A stretch of 64,000 bases of DNA from Scilla litardierei (lineage: Eukaryota > Streptophyta > Magnoliopsida > Asparagales > Asparagaceae), in NCBI GenBank assembly GCA_030789695.1, contig JAULAV010003348.1, positions 173,962 through 237,961 on the forward strand. The letters run 5' to 3'. Each line of letters opens with the position of its first letter. The first letter of the stretch is position 1. The notes under the pieces were generated by a model. The model was not told where the DNA came from, did not search any database, and was given only the letters and a program-made list of their open reading frames with translations. This document shows, piece after piece, positions 46,156-56,676 of this stretch. Both the position numbers and the translations under genes were made by a program.

Positions 46156-48605
46156 GTTGAGTCGATAGGGCCGTAGCACCTTGATTGCATCCTTAGCAAG
46201 CCAACCCCGACGTGTGCCTAACTTAGAATTAAGGTCGCCTTTGGACCCCGTAGCCCTATACGCTTTACGTGCACGTAGTCTTGTCCGTGCACGTATTTAT
46301 TTTAGACTTTGTCTGTATCCGAACCCTATGGTGTGATATGTCGTTGTGACTCTCTCGGAGAATATTAAATTGTGGAATTCTTTTTGAACGACATTTCACG
46401 GGTCGTTCTTCCACGATTTGACATTGTTAGAAGAGACGTCACGATTTTCACTTTTGTCGTAAGGCCTTTCTATTTTTAATTTCGTTTCTCGTCGTCGAAA
46501 TTGTGATCCGTCTTCCCCGTCTTCCTTCTCTCATCGTTCCGGTCACCCCAGTATTTATTTCACAATTTTCGGGCACCGTTTGACCCAATTTCACTTTTGC
46601 CCAATCTAATATTGACGTAACCCCAAGTTTAATGGCTCCTATTTCCTAATGTAATCCTTATTAATATTAATCATCCATAATATGTTGACCCAACCCATTT
46701 TACTTTTCTTGGCCGTATGTACCCTGGTGGAGAGAGAGGGGTTTCAAACTTGGGCTTTTTAAATACTTATTATATCATTCTTTAACCTAAAAAGGCTACC
46801 CACGTTTTGCACAGGCCCAAACAGCTGTCCTAGCCTATTTAGATTAGACCTAGGGCTCTACCTTCTCCCATCAGCAATAAACGTAACCTCTCTCACCCCT
46901 ATTTAATGTATCCTGGCCCTATAACATGTGACCTAGGTATTTTCTCCCCCAGCAAAACAAAACGCCGCCGACCCTACACTTTTTCACGCATCCACAGCAA
47001 ACCCCGAGATCGCCGATCCCCCTTGCGAACTCCGGCCAAGCAGCGGCCGCTGTGATGCCACTGAGCTGCCATAGCCACCGGAATCCCGCTGCTTTCCGTT
47101 GCGCTTCTGCACCCAGTGCTTACCGCCGCATCACCCTTTGGCCGGATCTCCGGCCATCTCCATTGCTGAGGGCCTCATCACGAAGCTGCCCCAACCATCG
47201 CCGCGGCCATCTCGCCTGAACCCAGTCGTAAACCGCCGCCTCCCGTTCTCTCTCTCTCACAGTTTCCGCCGCGCCGCCGTGGGAGTCGCTGCACCGCCGC
47301 CAGGCTCTCGCACACCGCCGGATCTTCAACCTAGACAAGCTGCAGCGCCCCGAGCGCTGTCACGGTGACAGCGCCACCCCGGAGCTCCGCAACGCCGATC
47401 GACCCTCACCGGAGATCGCCCCTTCCGCCGGAAGCATGCGCTGCAGGCATGTGTTGCCGCAACAGCCCGCATCAATAGTTGCATCCTCCGACCGCCATCG
47501 TCGCCGCCACCTGTCGCGAAGCCTTGTCCTTCGCCTCCACATGCAACTGAGAATGGAGGAAGGAGCTTGAGGTTAGCCTTGTTTTATTGATTAGGGTTAG
47601 CGTTAGTTCTGTGTTAAACAATATATAGGTTAGTTATTAAATGGTAGCAGTAAGATAACCTCTATAACATAATTTGTATATATATATCAATGAGTGTACT
47701 GGTGTTAATGGCAGATGGTTGGATATGGATGGAAATGGTATACAAATTTAATTAATCATAACTATTCAAACGAATGTTGGTACATTATTGAATAAACACC
47801 TGTATACTTGTAATATTAAGTTGTTAGTAATCAATACAACATGACTTTATATCTGGGATACTCATTGAACTCTTAATCCAGCTACACTTATGTGAGCTTA
47901 CATGATGTCATTACATTAGTTAGTTTATTATTATATCAATGTATAATGAGATTAAGATGTATATGTATATCTGGGGGTTAGTGTTCATACATGCCATTAC
48001 CAGCGAGTTAATAGCAGGTTAGGTGTAGTTTTATTTTAATTGGTTAATAGTTCCTTGGCTTAATGTTAATCCAATGTCGCAGATATAATACGTTTTTCTT
48101 CGCGACTCGTTACCTCTCCCGAGCCTACGCCGTTACCTTATAGGCTACCGGAATCCAACCCCGGACGTCGCTACCCGACGTCAGAGTAGCTCTCCCGTCG
48201 TGTTGAGGTTCAGTAGATCCGTTGGTTAACCCAGACCCTGCTGGACTACATCCTTGCCAGAATCTTTCAGGCAAGGAATGAGACCTTAGTTACTGCTTTT
48301 ATACTTTTCTAGAATTGATGTTAGAACTGCTAGATTTATTTCTGCAAAATACTTGAAAATGACCACATGTTACTTTCTGCTCGAACCCACCTTTAAAATG
48401 CAACTTAAACCTCGCATGCTAATTAATAAGCCAGACATTTTGATTGTGTGGATCTTCGTAGAATATCACAGGCGTGGGCCTCTCCTATACGGAGGTTGGA
48501 ACTACTCTTGTGGAGCGTCTGCTGGCAAGCCCAGAGATGGCTCGCTTACGTACTTGTGGAGCGTTGCTGGCTCGTCCAGGAATGTCTCGCTTACAGATAG
48601 TTAAT

Positions 48606-48814
48606 CGATGACGGGGGTGACCATTGAGAACTGGTGCTCCCCAGCTTTGGCTCACCCGTGACTGGTGCGCTCCGGTATGATACGTAGTATCATTCATGAT
48701 TAATGATTTGTTTCGGATCGACGACGAGGGTGACCATTGAGAACTGGTGCTCCCCAGCTTTGGCTCACCCGTGACTGGTGCGCTCCGGTATGATACGCCG
48801 TATCATTCGTGATC
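48606..48814 (+). repeat. G3 3' LTR tandem repeat with palindromes
   Basis: Counterpart of 25666-25873. Both hairpins are kept, with loops GTA and GCC as in the left LTR. Confidence 0.85.
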
Positions 48815-49573
48815 CTTGTCTTGTCTCGTGTCTAGATGGAGCGTTTGTTGGCTCGTGTCCATAACACAAACGACTCGCGAGGGGGGTAGGACAAAAGAGT
48901 CTAGCTGGGCCTGGGGGGTAGCTCCCCTCCGCCTACGCAGCTTGAGTCCTTAGGCTTTATCTTTGTATCGCAGTTGGTGCACTCCTGTTTGCTTCACATG
49001 GATGCATTCCGGTCGTTTGACCTTTTTCTAGACTTGGACAATCTGACCAGATGGACACCCCTGGCAGATTGACAGAACTACATGAACAACTCTTAGACGA
49101 TCTGACTAGATGGACACCCCTAGCAGATCGATTATAATAACCATTACTTATTTCCTGCTTACTAGGACTGCCTGTGTAGTTTTCTTTTACATTCTATTTA
49201 GAATTGCTAGAATTGTATAACTGCTTTAACTTATAGTCTCATTAGTTCGTTGCTGACATGTGTTTTGCACATGTCACAGACTTGACAGAGCTGCCACAAC
49301 CTGAGGATCCCCCGCAGACTCTTACCTCTTTAGGTGCCTCCGGTACATACAGTTTTAGTCTTTATGTTAAACTCTTTGTTGGTTACCTTCTACGTTTGAA
49401 TAATATCTTTTTACTGCTATTTCTATTGTTTCATGCTAAATCATTTGACCGGACCTTCCCCTCCGCATCATAACTTGCCATGGACGCTTATTGGACCCCG
49501 AGCCTCAACGGCTCTAGTCCATGCGGGCTGGCCATGCCTCGCTGCTCAATCGTTTGGGAAGCGGGGCGTGACA

Positions 49574-49578
49574 TAGAT
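49574..49578 (+). repeat. G3 target site duplication TAGAT (right)
   Basis: Right copy of the duplication that flanks G3; G2 gag sequence resumes after it. Confidence 0.95.
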
Positions 49579-50407
49579 ACTTGCCGGCATCGAAGATGAT
49601 GATGACTGGCCTCTCTCGTCAGCCCATTGTTGATTGTTGGAGGCCATCTCCTCTAGCAATTGCGTGACATCCTCTGGTGTTTTTAATAGAATAGCTCCGT
49701 TGGTTGTGGCGTCAATTATCATCTTTGTGTCCGACCGCAATCCATTGTAGAAACTGTGCACAAGCTCCCAATCGTCTATGCTATGATGTGGGCATTGATG
49801 TTAGAGATCTTTAAACCGCTCACATGCTTCATAAAGAGACTCTTGGGACCCTTGTTTGAAAGACATCAAAGAGTTTCTTATCTTTACGGTCTTGGATGGC
49901 GGGTAAAATTTGTTGACGAACGCACTTGCTAGATCGTCCCAAGAAGTAATGTCCCATGAGCTTACGTCCTTAGCCAATATAAAGCTTTGCCACGAAGAGT
50001 GAAAAAGAAGAGATGCAACCGAAAAGCATCCTCCGGTATATTCGGCATCTAAAATCTGGCGCACTTCACCAAGAATATTTGTAGGTGATAATGCTGGTTC
50101 TCTTGAGAATTCCTAAGGAAGGGGTCTTGTTACATAAGTACAATTAGTCCCGTCTTCAGTTCAAAGTTCTTATCGGCTGCCAACTCCAGCATAAGTATGG
50201 AAGATGTAGTAGCCGAATTATTCGGGGTAAGCCTATCCGGGATGGAGACAAGCCTAGTCGTCCGTTGCAATCGCTCATCTCTATTTTCCTCCGCATTTGG
50301 CTCTCCTCTAGAATTGATCTCTTTTCTGCTCTCAGTTTCCTTGTCGTGCACTCGATCTCAGGATCAAATAGTATGTCTTCTTCGAAAGCCTTCGACCTTG
50401 TGTACAT
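49579..50407 (-). pseudogene. G2 gag, first half, broken
   Basis: Begins with MYTRSKAFEEDILFDPEIE at 50407, a plausible Athila gag start after the primer site. A frameshift near 50270 moves to a second frame (LTPNNSATTSSILMLELAAD). The capsid core is in a third stretch: SSWDITSWDDLASAFVNKFY and ESLYEACERFKDL. A TAA at 49801-49803 follows, and the same frame then continues with HSFYNGLRSDTKMIIDATTN and LLEEMASNNQQW. It ends at the G3 insertion and resumes at 23118. Confidence 0.8.
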
Positions 50408-50521
50408 GCACAGAAAAAGAGAAACTAGACAGATTCGTTAGCAAAATAGAGGAATAAAAGAAAATAAAAATAAAATAAAGAAAGAAAAATAGCCAAGTAA
50501 GGAAACTAAAATGACGTCGCC

Positions 50522-50539
50522 TCCCCGTCAACAGTGCCA
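50522..50539 (-). other. G2 primer binding site, Asp-tRNA type (mutated)
   Basis: Minus strand TGGCACTGTTGACGGGGA, three differences from the TGGCGCCGTTGCCGGGGA typical of Athila, at the usual distance from the LTR. Confidence 0.75.
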
Positions 50540-50901
50540 AAAACTTGATCGCTCCCAGATATACACCTGGAAAACAATGTAGCTTTACCGCACGTGCACG
50601 GTTAAGTGGCAAGTGGGTATCGAATCACAGGGTGGACGAATGACGGTACTCTATTTCAATTACTAAGCTATTGGGTGGAAAATTGTTTGAGAATGGATGG
50701 TGTAACGATCGTTCGAGTATTAATGCAAATTCAATATAATAAGGTTGTCTAGGACTAGGGAATCCCCACTATAGATTTTTAAGTTATCAACGTGAGTTAT
50801 GAACAACTATGCAATCAAACTTTGTTAAAGGTGAACTTGCTGTAACTCTATGAAGAACCGAATCACGCTGTCATGCTTTTGTAGGTCTATAGCAATCTAA
50901 A

Positions 50902-51051
50902 TTAGAGCTCGCTATCGTACAAGCCTAACTCAAACCACTATCATTAAGATCGAAAATTATGTACAATCCCAACTCAAGCTTGCTATCACACAACTTGAGT
51001 TCAGATCTAGATCGGGATAGTTCGTACTCGTTCACCGTCGTGCAACGAGTA
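50902..51051. repeat. Three hairpins with related loops in the G2 LTR
   Basis: Stems are TTAGAGCT/AGCCTAA with one bulge (50902-50928), AACTCAAG/CTTGAGTT (50971-51001) and TACTCGTT/AACGAGTA (51025-51051). The first two loops share GCTATC(G/A)(T/C)ACA; the third has CACCGTCGTGC. The stems are unrelated in sequence but each pairs. The block is in the transcribed part of the LTR. Confidence 0.7.
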
Positions 51052-51688
51052 TGAGTATAGGAGAACAATAAATATGCTAGCTTTGGTCAATGTCGTGCAC
51101 CAAATCTAGGAAATTTCAATTGTAATTCTAAATCGAATATCTAGGGCTTTCCTTGGATCAAGATCCTTTGTCGAGCTCACGAGATCCAAGAGAAATCCTT
51201 ATCTATCCGTAGTAAATCAATCAAGATCTAACCTTTCTAACAGGACTACTATCATGGCAATTCAATAGATATCATTATTCAAACATTAAATCCATAGGGT
51301 TCATCCCTTTGCCCAAGAGCAATGAAACTACTCCTAAATCATATTAGAAATCGATAGGAAAGCAAGATCAACAATAGAATTCATCATGCAATCAAGATTC
51401 AATAAGAGGTATAGCATAAAAATCACAACTTGCAAGGGATCAAGACAAACAAATGTCGCCACGAAGCTTCAAATAGAAAATTAAGATCCAATCTTCAATC
51501 TTTAGCCAATACAAAATCTTAACTATAACTAAAAATTCAAAATAAATTATTCTAAGAAGTCTATCTGGTCTCCCCTAGGGCTGGAGACAAAACTGGGCTT
51601 AAATACATGCCCAAAAGAACCAAAAAACGCAGAGCAAACTGCCCCTGCGCCGCCAGAAACCCTAGTTTTCCCGACTGGGCGTCTGCGC

Positions 51689-51966
51689 TACTCGGCCGAG
51701 TGGGAATCTTACTCGGTCGAGTGAGAATTCTACTCGGCCGAGTATGACAGTCTGCAGATCATCCCAAAAAACAGAGAAGTCGGCATTGCTTTCTTCAAAA
51801 TCTTGGCCTCCACTCTGGCGAGTGGAGTTCATACTCTGTCGAGTGGAAGTCACCACTCGGCCGAGTACATTGTGGTACTCAGGCTGGCAGATGTCATCGT
51901 TTCAGCTTTGCTCGACCGAGTAAGCTGCCTCACTCGGGCGTGTGAACTGCCTCACTCGGCCGAGTG
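51689..51966. repeat. G2 5' LTR palindrome array, core ACTCGGCCGAGT
   Basis: About nine copies and variants of ACTCGGCCGAGT (for example 51690, 51731, 51872, 51955), including ACTCGGTCGAGT, CTCGACCGAGT and ACTCTGTCGAGT. The nearest downstream TATA-like box is about 85 bases away on the minus strand. It shares the core with the internal array at 8049-8352. Confidence 0.88.
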
Positions 51967-52269
51967 GCCTGTTTCAGAGCTGCTATCTTCTCCTCCTTGC
52001 TTCCTCGTCGATTCCTTCGAGTCCTTCTTTTTCCACTCATCCTCCAGCACTGTTAACTCTTCGATATGATCATGGGCGATGCTCTGACATGCGTGTAAGT
52101 CCTCTATGCTCCAAATCACTTCCGATTGCTCCATATCTCCTGAAATCAGACAAAAACAAGAAATAGTGAAAAGTGTCAAAATGTCGTCAAAAAATCGTGA
52201 AAATCGCGATATGAGCAATCGAATGGCATGCAAAAATGCAGAAATAAAGTGTAAAATATGAGCCTATCA

Positions 52270-52455
52270 CTAGCCTCGAACGATCGATGCAACTACCGCT
52301 CGAAGGCCGATCAAGCGTCACACCATCTCGACTACCATCACTCGACCCTGGTTCTTCCAACCAAGGGTCGCACTCCAACTGCTGACCAGGCTCCGACTCA
52401 GCATCTCGAGCCTACGTCAGTTTGACAACTGTCTCGGTCAATTTTAGCCTTAACA
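52270..52455 (+). repeat. G4 5' LTR, 3' end only
   Basis: Matches the last 180 bases of the 3' LTR (CCTCGAACGATCGAYGCAAC to GCCTTAACA). A Tat-type primer region, TTTGGCATCATATATGGGA, follows at 52457; it looks like a mutated TTTGGCGCCGTCTGTGGGA. Confidence 0.8.
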
Positions 52456-53174
52456 GTTTGGCATCATATATGGGATACCACGAGTCGACATCTCGATCGA
52501 CGAACCACTCGACAATGTCAACCCGCCCAACCACATCCTCCGAGGTTGCCACGAGACCTCCCAGCATCGGACTGATCAGCATGATAATGGGAGGTCGCCC
52601 ACACCCGGAGTTATGGACCTCTCTCCAGAGCTCCTACGCCAGAAGGTTGATGACAGTATCCGTAGGGCGAAAGCGCCCCAGAGATTCCACACCACCTATC
52701 TCCTTCTCGGATGAAGATCTAGAAGGTGTGGAACTACCGCACGATGATGTCGTCGTCATCACAGCCACAATCAAAAAGATCGTCGTAAAAAGGTTGCTTG
52801 TCGACACCGAAAGCTCGTGCGACATACTATTCTTCACTACGCTGGAGATGATGAAAATGGCATCCGTGGAGTCGACGCCTTGTACGGGACCCCTGGTGGG
52901 ATTCACTGGGCATTCTACCCCGATAGTGGGCATCATCACCTTATCGATGACCCACGGTACGTATCCTCGACAAATCACTCGCCTAACCAATTTCATGGTG
53001 GTGAAGATCAACTCGGCGTATAATGTGATCATCGGAAGACCACTACTGAACGCCAAAGAAGCGGTGGTCTCGACCTTCCATCAGATGATCAAATTCCAGA
53101 CCCCCGAAGGGTCGAAAAAGCAAAAGGGAATCAGAAACAGGCACGGTCATGCTATACGATGCCCACCGCCCTGA
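52422..53174 (+). pseudogene. G4 aspartic protease remnant
   Basis: An open frame of 250 codons that starts inside the LTR end. The protease loop reads RLLVDTESSCDILF, where Tat elements have DTGSSCDILY; the catalytic Gly is Glu. HSTPIVGIITLSMTHGTYPR and AYNVIIGRPLLNAKEAVVST are the following conserved segments. No gag is seen before it. The changed active-site residue suggests it is inactive. Confidence 0.82.
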
Positions 53175-53217
53175 GGATGATCGAGCAGGCGGATCCAGTC
53201 GACACACGAATTGAAGA

Positions 53218-53640
53218 TTGACGGCCTGCCACGGTCGAATAAACGGAGACATCCGAATCTCCCAAGAGGAAGGAAACACTGTCTCTATTGGGTCGCTGCT
53301 CTCTTTCGACATGAAGGAACAGTTAATCCCCCTCCTAAGAGAGCATGCCGACATCTTCGCCTGGACCCCGAAGGATATGCCTGGCATCGACCCTGAGGTA
53401 GCATCCCACAAGCTGGAGGTCGACCCGACCTCTAGACCCATGAAGCAAAAGAAGAGAAACATGGGAGGCAAAAAAATGAAAGCTGCGATTGAAGAAGTGG
53501 ATCGACTTTTAGAAGATGGCTTCATTCGGAAAGTCAAGTACCCCGAATGGCTCTCAAATGTTGTGATGGTCAAGAAGGCGAACAGTAAATGACGAATGTG
53601 CGTCGACTTCACTGACCTCAACAAAGCGTGCCCGAAGGCG
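53218..53640 (+). pseudogene. G4 RT N-terminal fragment
   Basis: HADIFAWTPKDMPGIDPEVA, DRLLEDGFIRKVKYPEWLSN and MCVDFTDLNKACPK are Tat RT N-terminal blocks in one frame. A TGA at 53590-53592 replaces Trp. Directly after CPK the sequence returns to AAGGCGAACGGCAAATGG, a copy of AAGGCGAACAGTAAATGA at 53577, so a duplication or repair junction replaced the palm domain. Confidence 0.8.
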
Positions 53641-54578
53641 AACGGCAAATGGAAATGTGCGAAGGCTTTCTTCTCCTCGATAGTCACCAGCTTATCCTCG
53701 ACAGGCCCCAAATTAGGGACGCCCCAACCAGTGCAGAAGCTTGCCTTCCCTTGGAAAATCACAAACATAAACCCGTCTTTCTATTTGGGATTGGAGGTGG
53801 GAAGATCTTCCAGCAGCTTTCTGCCACGATGGGCCATTATCGTGTACCACCACATGGTCTTAAGGGGAGGGATCGAGAAGAAGTGGTTGAACAAATACAG
53901 GGATGGCTCGATTCCCTTCGTCACACACATAACTATGAAGCCCATCAACATGCCGATAATGTTTGGCATCAGCTGGCAGAGGGAAATGTTTAAGGTACAC
54001 AAGAAGTACCTCAGGAAAGGATGCATGGAAAATCGAAGGCCCTGTTCGAAGGCTTTGACATAGACCCCCATTTCCCGATCGTCAGGACGATGTGCCCTCT
54101 CATCCCTCCCATGCAGTCTGATTTGATAATCAAGACGAACATAGTTCCTCTGAAGTGCGTCGATTTGGCCGGCTTTGACTTTCGACATCACATTCACCAG
54201 CAAGCTCGGTTCCATGACCCCTTCCCAATTCTTCTGAATGGCGATGACCACATTTCTTCCGGAGGCAGAGGACGAAGCCATTGCTTTCGAGAGAAGAAAA
54301 ATCTGAATCGAGAGAATGAAGACAGTACTCCTGCACTCCATCGCTAGAACCGTCATATATGGGCAAGGCACCAACCGCATGATTGAACATGTGTCAAGGA
54401 TCCAAGAACCCAGAATGTCTTGGATTTCGAACTGACAAATCATCTGAATCGACGAAGCGGGCATTTTGGTGCCTAGAACTCAAGTGCTATTTTCTCGACT
54501 ACTGGGCCCCATTAAATGTGATGTAACGTTGCTTGACTTTAGCAGATGGATCCTTCAAGGTCATGCGACGGGGGCCAG
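53641..54578 (+). other. G4 internal remainder, no recognised gene
   Basis: Open frames occur on both strands, the longest a 227-codon minus frame (54464-53781), but none shows a known motif. The polypurine-like GCGACGGGGGCCAG (54565-54578) abuts the 3' LTR. Confidence 0.5.
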
Positions 54579-55317
54579 TGTTGAGTCATTGGGCCGGCAT
54601 TCAAGAGAACTCGATCGATAGTTGACTAGGGCCCACCCGGTCCATCAAAGGAGCCTGATGTCGACTCAGTCAAAGCTCAAATGGCCAGTCGACCATTGGA
54701 TCCACATCACTCGAACGTGGGATTAAAGGTGGTCGCGGGAATCTTGGGGACGTGTGCAACATTTATTCCTATTAATGAGGGAAGATCGTAGCCCCATTAT
54801 GGGTGGTAGTTATCTCTCCAACGTATCCAAAGGGACCCTGAACGTCTATAAATAGAGAAAAGGATCTCATCTTCAAGGTACGAGGTCTAAGACAAAGAAC
54901 TCTATCTTCTCACTTTTACCATTCTTATATTCGAGCTTGTGCCGTCAGTCTTGAGATGAACCTCCGTGGGTCGATCTCTGCTGCACCAAGGTCCATCTCT
55001 TCCTTAAGTTTCACACTAACTTAAGCATCGGAAGGGATTTGAGTCAGAACCCAAATCCGACCCCCCTAACAAGTCCTTGTGGTGCAGATCAACGGTTGCT
55101 AGCCAACATCGAAGGTCGACGTCGAGCTCTCCAACCTCGAACGATCGACGCAACAGCCACCCGAAGGTTGGTCAAAGGTCACATCACCTCCAACTACCAT
55201 CATTCGACCATGGTTCCTCCAACCAAGGGTCTCACTCTAGCTGTTGATGAGGCTCCAACTCAGCACTTCGAGTTTACGTCAGCTTGACAACTATCTCGGT
55301 CAATTTTGGCCTTAACA
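54579..55317 (+). repeat. G4 3' LTR
   Basis: 739 bp, TGTTGAGTCATTGGG to GGCCTTAACA. TATAAATA is at 54847-54854. No palindrome array is seen upstream of this TATA box. Confidence 0.85.
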
Positions 55318-55629
55318 CTATCGAAATCCAAAGTAAACATCCAATAGTCAGTTCCGAGACACCCTCTTCAACGAGCTCCCCCTCCCTTCAATGAACTCTA
55401 AGAATGTGAATGTGTTTTGTTTTATGAGTGTTACGTCCTAAAGGCCGGCCCATGAAGCTAAGGCCCATATCCACTGGGGGCCCAAACAGACACCTCACCG
55501 ACTCTCCTGATGGGACATTTGTCGGACCGGAGATCACCTCGACTCAGAGAAGCTCGCCTCACCCCCGTCGTAAGCCCACCTTCAAGGCCAACTAAGAAGC
55601 CCGTTGGTGCGACCTATAAGCTCTTCTAC
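55318..55629. other. Intergenic stretch between G4 and G5
   Basis: No open frame or element was recognised. TGTTACGTCCTAAAGGCCGG at 55429 could be the start of another LTR fragment, but nothing confirms it. Confidence 0.4.
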
Positions 55630-56290
55630 TGTCACGCCCCGCTTCCCAAAACTACGGAGGCGAAGCGTGACTAAGGCCCGCTTAGGCCGGAGCTGTGAGG
55701 CTCAGGCCCAATAATCGTCTGTGTGGTACTCTAAGACGAAGGAACAGGTCCCTGCAGAAAAGTACGGAACAAAAAAAGTACTAAAGAGACAAGCATTCAT
55801 TTTATTCCAAACAGATACCACAGTCTAAGCAAAAGCCCAACACGGCTACAACAGCTGAAAACAAACTGCTGGTGCAAGCACCCAACCTAGAAAGAAAAGT
55901 AAACGGTGCTACGGACCCAACCTAGAAAGCAGGAGAACTCTGAATCAGCAACAGTGAGGAACCTCTAGCTCTGGTCCTCCTCAGGCACGTACTCTGGGTC
56001 GACGTCCTCGGGCTCCACGTACTCTGGTAAGTCTGCCTCGTCCACAAACTCCGGCTCGACACCTGACGTACATCACCCAAGAAAAAAGGAACTGTACGTC
56101 AGGTAAAGTGTACAAAGGAGGGTTAGACTCTACTGCAAGTGTACTGTAATTTAAAGCAACAATTTACTGGTTGATTAACATGCTGGGGTTATAACATGGC
56201 AGTTAAGAAAGTAAAACGGTGCAGGAAAAGTAAACATGACGAACAGTAGCCGTAGCGTGTGCTACCGAATACGGGACTAACCTAAACAGG

Positions 56291-56332
56291 ACACGACAAG
56301 ATAAGACAAGACAAGACAAGACAAGACAAGAC
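56291..56332 (+). repeat. (ACAAG)n microsatellite
   Basis: Imperfect ACAAG pentamer run of about eight units in the G5 LTR. Confidence 0.85.
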
Positions 56333-56434
56333 ACGTGTGACTCGAAGGGTTCATGCCTTATGGTTCGAGGTGGATCAAACCCTCTCCCCGTGCGCACGCT
56401 CAACCCTACCCCACCCAAGTGCACAAGACAAGTC

Positions 56435-56676
56435 TGTACAAGGGATCACTCAACCTTCTAGGTGAGTGCCCTATTGCCCGCAGGCTGTGTATCCGTACAA
56501 GGGATCACTCACTCTGCTAAGTGAGTGCCCTATTGTCCGCAGGCTGTGTATCCGTACAAGGGATCACTCTCTCTGGCTTGGAGAGTGCCCTATTCGCCCG
56601 CAGGCTTAACCATTTCCAATCGTGACAAGGGATCACTCTCTCTAGCTTGGAGAGTGCCCTATTCGCCCGCAGGCTT
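56435..56676. repeat. Four tandem units with covarying hairpins in the G5 LTR
   Basis: Units of about 62-72 bp share CAAGGGATCACTC, then GAGTGCCCTATT and CCCGCAGGCT. Between them is a stem: CACTCAACC/GGTGAGTG in unit 1, CACTCACT/AGTGAGTG in unit 2, CACTCTC/GAGAGTG in units 3 and 4. Both arms change together from CA to CT type, so pairing is kept. Confidence 0.8.

Larger units (their letters stand above)
23124..49573 (+). mobile_element. G3: chromovirus-type gypsy derivative without coding capacity (LARD-like)
   Basis: Long LTRs start TGTAACGG and end GCGGGGCGTGACA, the type of ends seen in Tekay/Del chromoviruses. The internal region is 26633-30847 and contains the solo LTR S1. The polypurine tract AAGGTGGGTAGGA precedes the right LTR. 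The flanking TAGAT duplication is perfect. No gag or pol motif was found in either strand of the internal region, so it would rely on proteins in trans. Its right LTR is split by C2. Confidence 0.9.
30848..49573 (+). repeat. G3 3' LTR, split by C2
   Basis: The first 95 bp (30848-30942) and the rest (46156-49573) match the left LTR in order. The sequence resumes two bases before the break, so only GT/GC is duplicated at the C2 junction. The tandem repeat is at 48606-48814. The end GCGGGGCGTGACA is followed by TAGAT. Confidence 0.93.
6183..52269 (-). mobile_element. G2: Athila-like element with gag-protease and accessory ORF, no visible pol; host of C1, G3 and G1
   Basis: The pieces, read right to left, are: 5' LTR (50546-52269), Asp-tRNA-type primer site, gag first half (50407-49579), the G3 insertion, gag second half (23118-22240), protease (22239-21286) ending in a stop, the C1 insertion, a non-coding segment with the Athila-typical GTTGGGAGGCAACCCG, an internal palindrome array, and an accessory ORF (7558-6520). 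Removing G3 restores contiguous gag sequence across the TAGAT duplication. The 3' LTR is not visible and probably lies beyond G1, left of the window. No RT, RNase H or integrase is found between the protease stop and the accessory ORF, so G2 looks non-autonomous. Confidence 0.75.
50546..52269 (-). repeat. G2 5' LTR
   Basis: The plus-strand edges are TGATCGCTCCC next to the primer site and CCTATCA on the right, so the minus strand runs TGATAGGCTC to GAGCGATCA (TGAT/ATCA inverted ends). TATA-like TATTTAAG is at 51598-51605 on the minus strand. The palindrome array lies upstream (right) of it and three larger hairpins lie downstream. G4 LTR sequence resumes at about 52270. Confidence 0.85.
52270..55317 (+). 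mobile_element. G4: degenerate Tat-like Ty3/gypsy element
   Basis: Contains the 3' end of a 5' LTR, a degraded primer site, protease and RT fragments on the plus strand, a polypurine tract and a full 3' LTR. Sequence 52272-52455 is repeated at 55136-55317, which identifies the LTR ends. The missing first part of the 5' LTR presumably lies beyond G2, left of the window. RT palm, RNase H and integrase are not recognised, so most of pol is lost. Confidence 0.8.

Noticed and set aside
53781..54464. 227-codon minus-strand frame in G4
   Set aside because: No known motif, and it lies in a rearranged stretch with open frames on both strands; not supported as a gene.
54579..54846. Palindrome array before the G4 TATA box
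   Set aside because: I looked for one because of the other elements; only scattered GTCGAC-type words occur, no repeated core. It serves as a negative example.
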